From: Multivorans sp965232105
Lineage (GTDB): Bacteria; Acidobacteriota; Thermoanaerobaculia; Multivoradales; Multivoraceae
Assembly (NCBI GenBank): GCA_965232105.1
Contig: OZ246956.1
Coordinates: 1,922,001 to 1,986,000, forward strand
Length of the DNA: 64,000 nt
Reading direction: 5' to 3'
A program made the translations under genes and the position numbers. Shown one piece after another: positions 60,748 to 64,000 of this stretch (positions are counted from its first letter, which is position 1; the number at the start of each line of letters is the position of its first letter). The notes below the pieces were generated by a model that saw nothing but the letters and a program-made list of their open reading frames with translations, made no database searches and was not told the origin of the DNA.

Positions 60748-62229
60748 TCAGAGCACCTCCCAGCGTCCCGCTCTGGCAGAACCTACGCGGCGAAGGGCTC
60801 CGGCAGCCTTCAGGCGGTTCAGGTGGTACTTCACGCCGTCAGGCGTCAGGCCGACTCGCTCGGCAAGCGCGTTCCGGGTCAGCTTGGGCTCGTCCCGCAA
60901 GTGGTCCAGGATCTGGTCGGGAACGGTTTTCTGGGTAGTCGGGGCAGTCTTCTGGGTAGGTTTCCGGGTAGTCGGCTTTGCTTTCTGGGTAGTCGGGGCA
61001 GTCTTCTGGGTAGCTTCCCTGTCTTGCCGCCAGATCCTCAGTGTGAAACCCGAACCGACGTCGAACTCGGGTTCCGGCAGGCCCGCTTCGGCGCATCGTC
61101 GGATCATGTCGCCGATGCCGGTGCCCATCTTCTCGATGTAGCGGAGCAGGTACATCGCCTCGGCGAGCAGCGGGTTCCCGGGCAGCGACTGGTGCGCCAC
61201 GCGCAGTTTCTCGACCGTGAGCGCAGGCGGCAGCCGGCCTGAGTTCATGACTTCCAGTCGATCCGCGAAGAGCATGACCTGAACGCTGCTGTTGTCCGTG
61301 TAGTCCCTGTGGGCAACGGCGTTGACGATGGCCTCTGTAACAACTTCCTTCGGTATCTCGTACGCGACGGGTGCCTGTACGCTCTCGGCTCTCGTGCCAA
61401 CCGACAGGGCGATCTTGCTCAAGACGAAGTCGACCGCCTGATCGACCAACTCGAAGACCGTGCCCTTGTAGACCTGGTAGGAGGGAATCGGCTTTGCGAG
61501 TTCGGTCCCATGGAAGTGCGCGCACTTGACCTCGGACGAGATCAGAAAGCGTTGCGGCGTCTTCCCGAACAGCAGGACGGCGGCGTTCGTGAGGCGCCCC
61601 CGGTTCAACAGGTTCAGATGCCTAAGCAGGTCCGGCGGCGGTGTTTCCTCCGGCAGCGGGAACCGGCGGGCGCGACGGGCGCTGCGGATGAAGCGGAACA
61701 TCGCTTCGGAGTCCAGATCGTCCATCGTGGCCCCCGAGCACTCCGCGGCGTCGAATGGTCCGAAGCGGAGGTACTCCCGTGCTTCGAGGTACTGGACGAG
61801 TGCGGCGTAGACACCGGCTACGAGCTCAGCGGACGTGGCGAACCGCCGCCGCACCAGACCGGCCTGCGCCCCGGCCACGAGGGCCTGCATCTTCGGATGC
61901 CTGCTTTCCCCCTCGGCCCCCTTCACGAACATGAGCCGGTGTTTTTCCCGTTCCGTGGCGCGGTCGAACTCGCGTTCGGTGGGCGACACCCCGTGCTCGT
62001 CCTCGAATCCGTAGCGCGCTCCGAACAGGCCAACGTAGATGTCGCAGCGCTCGACTTCCTCAAGGTAGACGTCATCAGGCCGGCGGTCGGACGCCGGAAC
62101 GTCCTCGAAGAGGTACACGTCGAAGAACCGCTGCATCAGCGGGTCGCCCCGCAGGAAGTCCCGCAAGAACTCGCGCTCCAGCGCGAACTCGCGCTGCACA
62201 CTGCTGATGAAGATGCGGATCGGGGTCAT
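60748..62229 (-). CDS. DUF4062 - GHKL ATPase - winged-helix protein
   Basis: A 493-residue multidomain protein. Residues 1-95 match DUF4062 (IRIFISSVQREFALEREFLR, CDIYVGLFGARYGF), a TIR/STAND-related sensor fold. Residues about 160-390 match the ATP-binding RecG-like/AlbA_2-associated family, with the GHKL N-box TEAIVNAVAHRDYTDNSS and MLLRYIEKMGTGIGDM-like G-rich region. A repetitive TQKTAP linker and a C-terminal winged helix (LTRNALAERVGLTPDGVKYH) follow. The usual AlbA_2 domain is replaced by DUF4062. Such genes are frequent in defence or mobile islands; a tyrosine recombinase remnant is adjacent. The role is inferred, not shown. Confidence 0.8.
   Translation of the reverse strand: MTPIRIFISSVQREFALEREFLRDFLRGDPLMQRFFDVYLFEDVPASDRRPDDVYLEEVERCDIYVGLFGARYGFEDEHGVSPTEREFDRATEREKHRLMFVKGAEGESRHPKMQALVAGAQAGLVRRRFATSAELVAGVYAALVQYLEAREYLRFGPFDAAECSGATMDDLDSEAMFRFIRSARRARRFPLPEETPPPDLLRHLNLLNRGRLTNAAVLLFGKTPQRFLISSEVKCAHFHGTELAKPIPSYQVYKGTVFELVDQAVDFVLSKIALSVGTRAESVQAPVAYEIPKEVVTEAIVNAVAHRDYTDNSSVQVMLFADRLEVMNSGRLPPALTVEKLRVAHQSLPGNPLLAEAMYLLRYIEKMGTGIGDMIRRCAEAGLPEPEFDVGSGFTLRIWRQDREATQKTAPTTQKAKPTTRKPTQKTAPTTQKTVPDQILDHLRDEPKLTRNALAERVGLTPDGVKYHLNRLKAAGALRRVGSARAGRWEVL
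60928..61013 (-). repeat. Coding minisatellite in the linker of the DUF4062 protein
   Basis: A 32-base unit beginning TTTCTGGGTAGTCGGGGCAG is present exactly twice (60928-60959 and 60982-61013), with a degenerate partial copy between. It encodes alternating TQKTAP, TTQKAKP and TTRKP. Copy number can change by slippage, altering linker length in steps without breaking the frame only if whole 54-base periods change. Confidence 0.75.
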
Positions 62230-62514
62230 CGACTCGGTTCCCGCTCGATGGCCTGCTGATCGGGAGATACGGTGCCGATGGAACCGGCGAGAAGCTCATC
62301 ACCATCATAGCCGTGCTCCGCGGCGGTCCGCGGCGGTCCGGGCCGGAGTCGGAAGCGTCACCAACTGCCCCGCGAGCGCTGGTCGCCGAACAGGCGGCAA
62401 GGAAGGGGGCGTAGACCTGTCGCGGCGAGTCTCCGCCCCGCCCGTAGGGCTTGACCTGGCGCGGGGGAGCGCAGCCATTGGCTGCCGTTCAGGTCTTGTC
62501 CTGCGGGGAAGCCG

Positions 62515-63183
62515 CTACAGGAACGCCGCGCCAGCATGATCGTCGAACGCCTCCACCTGACGAATGTAGCGGAGGACCATTTCGGCGCTGGAGTGCCTCG
62601 TGACCTCCATGATCTTGTCGAGACGCGCACCGTGAACGGCGGCGCTGGTGACGAAACCGGCGCGCAGCGAGTGACCTGAGTACTCGGCCGGGTCGAGTCC
62701 GATCGCCTGGACGTAGTGTTTGACTAGGCGCGGGATGTCCGAATGATGCAAGCGGCGGCCGCGAAGGCGTCCGCCGCGCCAAAGGGACTGGAAGAGCGGC
62801 CCCTCCGTCGTCCGCGTGAGGGCCAGCCACTTTCGCAGGCGCGCTACGGCGTTCAGCCCCTTTCCAGCCGGTATCGCGATCCGCTGCCCTTTCGCGGTCT
62901 GGTCGGTCTTCGACCGCCGGATAGTCAGGAACAGCCCGCTGTCTTCACCGGACCGGCCGATGAAGTCGACGTCTTCGACGTCTAGTTGGCAAATCTCTGA
63001 TCGTCGCAACGCACCTGCGAAGCCGATCGCGAGCAGGGCCGCGTCACGGGTCGCCACGACCCGCAAGAACCCGCCCCGGGAACGCTGGTCACAGCAGGCA
63101 AGCATCTTCCGCAGCTCGTACTCACGGATCGCCTTCACCTTTCTTTGGCCTGTGCCGCGCATCCGCGTTAGACCGTGAATCAC
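62515..63183 (-). CDS. Tyrosine recombinase/integrase, N-terminally truncated
   Basis: A 222-residue catalytic domain with all usual residues: Arg in AGALRRSEICQLD, Lys in RRSKTDQTAKGQ, HxxR in GHSLRAGFVTSA, second His in VTRHSSAEM and the nucleophile Tyr in VLRYIRQVEAF. The N-terminal SAM-like core-binding domain (about 90-100 residues) is missing from GTG 63183. The same frame stays open upstream (ALGTARFRAVAAVIHGLTRM) but has no usual start, so the gene is probably a 5'-decayed integrase. It marks the edge of a former mobile element together with the DUF4062 gene. Confidence 0.8.
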   Translation of the reverse strand: MIHGLTRMRGTGQRKVKAIREYELRKMLACCDQRSRGGFLRVVATRDAALLAIGFAGALRRSEICQLDVEDVDFIGRSGEDSGLFLTIRRSKTDQTAKGQRIAIPAGKGLNAVARLRKWLALTRTTEGPLFQSLWRGGRLRGRRLHHSDIPRLVKHYVQAIGLDPAEYSGHSLRAGFVTSAAVHGARLDKIMEVTRHSSAEMVLRYIRQVEAFDDHAGAAFL

Positions 63184-63299
63184 CGCTGCTACGGCGCGGA
63201 ATCGGGCAGTACCAAGAGCGCGAGGCGAATTGGAACCTGCATGGCGCGAAGGGTTTTCTGCACTAACGCGCCGCCGTGACCGCCGCGCCGTACGGTCCT

Positions 63300-63461
63300 T
63301 CAGCCGTCGAGGGCGCGGACGACCGCCTCCGGTTCCAGGTCGATGACAGTCAGCAGGACGCGAGCCGCTCGGTCCGGGACTTGTCGACGCTGTTCCCAGT
63401 CCTGCACGGCACGGCCATCTAGTCCGAACCGGTCCGCGAAGCTCTGGCGACTGAGCTGCAT
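63300..63461 (-). pseudogene. XRE-type HTH regulator/antitoxin fragment
   Basis: The minus strand codes for an XRE helix-turn-helix: RKRMQLSRQSFADRFGLDGR, AVQDWEQRRQVPDRAARVLL, then TVIDLEPEAVVRALDG and stop, as in HigA/NadS-like antitoxins. The first usual start (ATG 63461) cuts the first helix, while the frame is open back to about 63530 (RIVDDSAAERIVALRKR) without ATG, GTG or TTG. No toxin gene is adjacent. It is either a fragment or a gene starting at CTG 63521. Confidence 0.5.
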
Positions 63462-63745
63462 GCGCTTGCGGAGGGCGACGATTCTCTCAGCCGCCGAATC
63501 GTCGACGATTCGGCAAGGCAGGCCCGCGTACGCGCGCGAGCACTTCTACGAGGGCAGCGTCCTCTCGACTAGGCTCGGCACATGGAGCAAGAAACGCCGC
63601 CAACTGTCCCGCGATCGGTGATCGATGAGGACCGGGAACGGAGGATCATCAGGTGGCGACGAGAGCCGCTGGCCACCGAAGTGGCGGCGTTGGTCAAGCT
63701 GCAGGCACCGTGCCCGGCTGAAGGGCCAACACTGCCGAGCACCAG

Positions 63746-63788
63746 GAAGCGGGAGAATCGATAGTCGCGCTATTGATTCTCCCGTTTC
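63746..63788. terminator. Long hairpin, probable terminator of the isocitrate-lyase-type gene
   Basis: GAAGCGGGAGAATCGATAG (63746-63764) pairs with CTATTGATTCTCCCGTTTC (63770-63788) around loop TCGCG: 19 pairs with two G-U pairs on the plus-strand RNA. It starts 5 bases beyond the stop of the minus-strand gene. No strong T-run follows. Confidence 0.55.
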
Positions 63789-63792
63789 GCGG

Positions 63793-64000
63793 TCAGCCTT
63801 CCTCCACGCGGTAGCGCTTGGCCTCGGCGTCGTAGTCGTCGAACCCGACGATGCCGCGCAGACGCTCGAAGTCCACGACGTGGTCGGGCTGCTCGCCGTT
63901 CCCCAACGCTCGAAGAGCATCGAGCATCGCCGCGGCGGCGGCGGAGAGAAGCGTCAGCGGGTAGGCGGCGATCCTGTAGCCGATCTCCTCGAGGCGAGCA
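63793..64000 (-). CDS. Isocitrate lyase/PEP mutase-family enzyme, C-terminal end (cut by window edge)
   Basis: Only the last 68 residues are inside the window. They read LARLEEIGYRIAAYPLTLLS, AAAAAMLDALRALGNGEQPD, DFERLRGIVGFDDYDAEAKR and end YRVEEG. The AYPLTLLSAA and IVGFDDY segments are characteristic of the C-terminal part of methylisocitrate lyase, oxaloacetate decarboxylase and carboxyvinyl-carboxyphosphonate mutase relatives. The metal-binding and catalytic loops lie upstream, beyond the right edge, so the reaction cannot be chosen. A hairpin stands just behind its stop. Confidence 0.75.
   Translation of the reverse strand, partial: ARLEEIGYRIAAYPLTLLSAAAAAMLDALRALGNGEQPDHVVDFERLRGIVGFDDYDAEAKRYRVEEG

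Noticed and set aside
62316..62341. Short tandem CCGCGGCGGT repeat upstream of the DUF4062 gene
   Set aside because: Only two units, in GC-rich sequence where such repeats arise by chance; no hairpin or site could be tied to it.
63582..63764. A 60-residue plus-strand frame starting MEQETPPTVPRSVIDEDRER
   Set aside because: No motif or RBS was seen, and its end coincides with the left arm of the strong hairpin at 63746, which is better explained as a terminator for the opposite gene.

Overview
The window is GC-rich (roughly two-thirds G+C by eye), almost fully coding, and has no rRNA, tRNA or CRISPR array that I could find. The gene set suggests a heterotrophic, probably aerobic Gram-negative bacterium. 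It includes a TonB-dependent receptor with a carboxypeptidase-like N-domain, lipoprotein and Tat signals, secreted formylglycine-type sulfatases, the DUF1501/PSD1-cytochrome pair, two cytochrome c/PHM-like fusion proteins, DUF2911, F420-type luciferase-fold enzymes and many amidohydrolase, S12 and transport genes. This mix is typical of Acidobacteriota or neighbouring phyla from marine or sponge-associated metagenomes; that placement is inference, not proof.

Layout. 1-10.2 kb: the end of katG, then a tight minus-strand operon (serine dehydratase-like enzyme, S12 hydrolase, D-aminoacylase-like lipoprotein, MDMPI/DinB-type protein), a cytochrome c/PHM-like protein and an ADP-ribosylglycohydrolase. 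10.2-13.6 kb: accessory DNA with a DUF4143 ATPase, a secreted cysteine-rich protein, two nested IS3-type remnants and a 5' fragment of an ABC gene. 13.6-22.5 kb: TonB receptor, esterase and a translationally coupled pair of ABC exporters. 22.5-24.7 kb: a decayed zone with a WD40 pseudogene, a deletion copy of the neighbouring GH32 gene, a relaxase remnant and 34-bp direct repeats. 24.7-32.4 kb: GH32 fused to an NTF2-like domain, a third ABC exporter, and a peptide-type importer (binding protein and two permeases, no ATPase). 32.4-49.4 kb: catabolic and secreted proteins (two sulfatases, two class III aminotransferases, an agarase-like hydrolase, an SSS symporter, DUF1501, PSD1) plus a Xre-RES toxin-antitoxin pair and an orphan RHH antitoxin. 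49.6-60.7 kb: S9 peptidase, membrane protein, second cytochrome c/PHM-like protein, luciferase-fold oxidoreductase, a coupled run MFS-PhyH-S12, VapBC and an MFS carrier. 60.7-64 kb: a DUF4062-GHKL ATPase, a truncated tyrosine recombinase, an XRE fragment and the end of an isocitrate lyase/PEP mutase-type gene.

The most unusual signal is a dispersed palindromic element, seen about twelve times. Its simple form is a GC hairpin headed by ACTGGGTGCGCCGGCG. In a composite form two further hairpins sit inside the loop of that hairpin, giving a closed multi-stem structure. Many copies are not intergenic: they run in frame into the ends of real genes, supplying start codons, signal-peptide n-regions or C-terminal tails. 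This resembles in behaviour the Rickettsia palindromic elements (RPE), with no sequence similarity implied, and I regard it as the candidate undescribed system here. No transposase that could mobilise it (for example a RAYT) is visible in the window.
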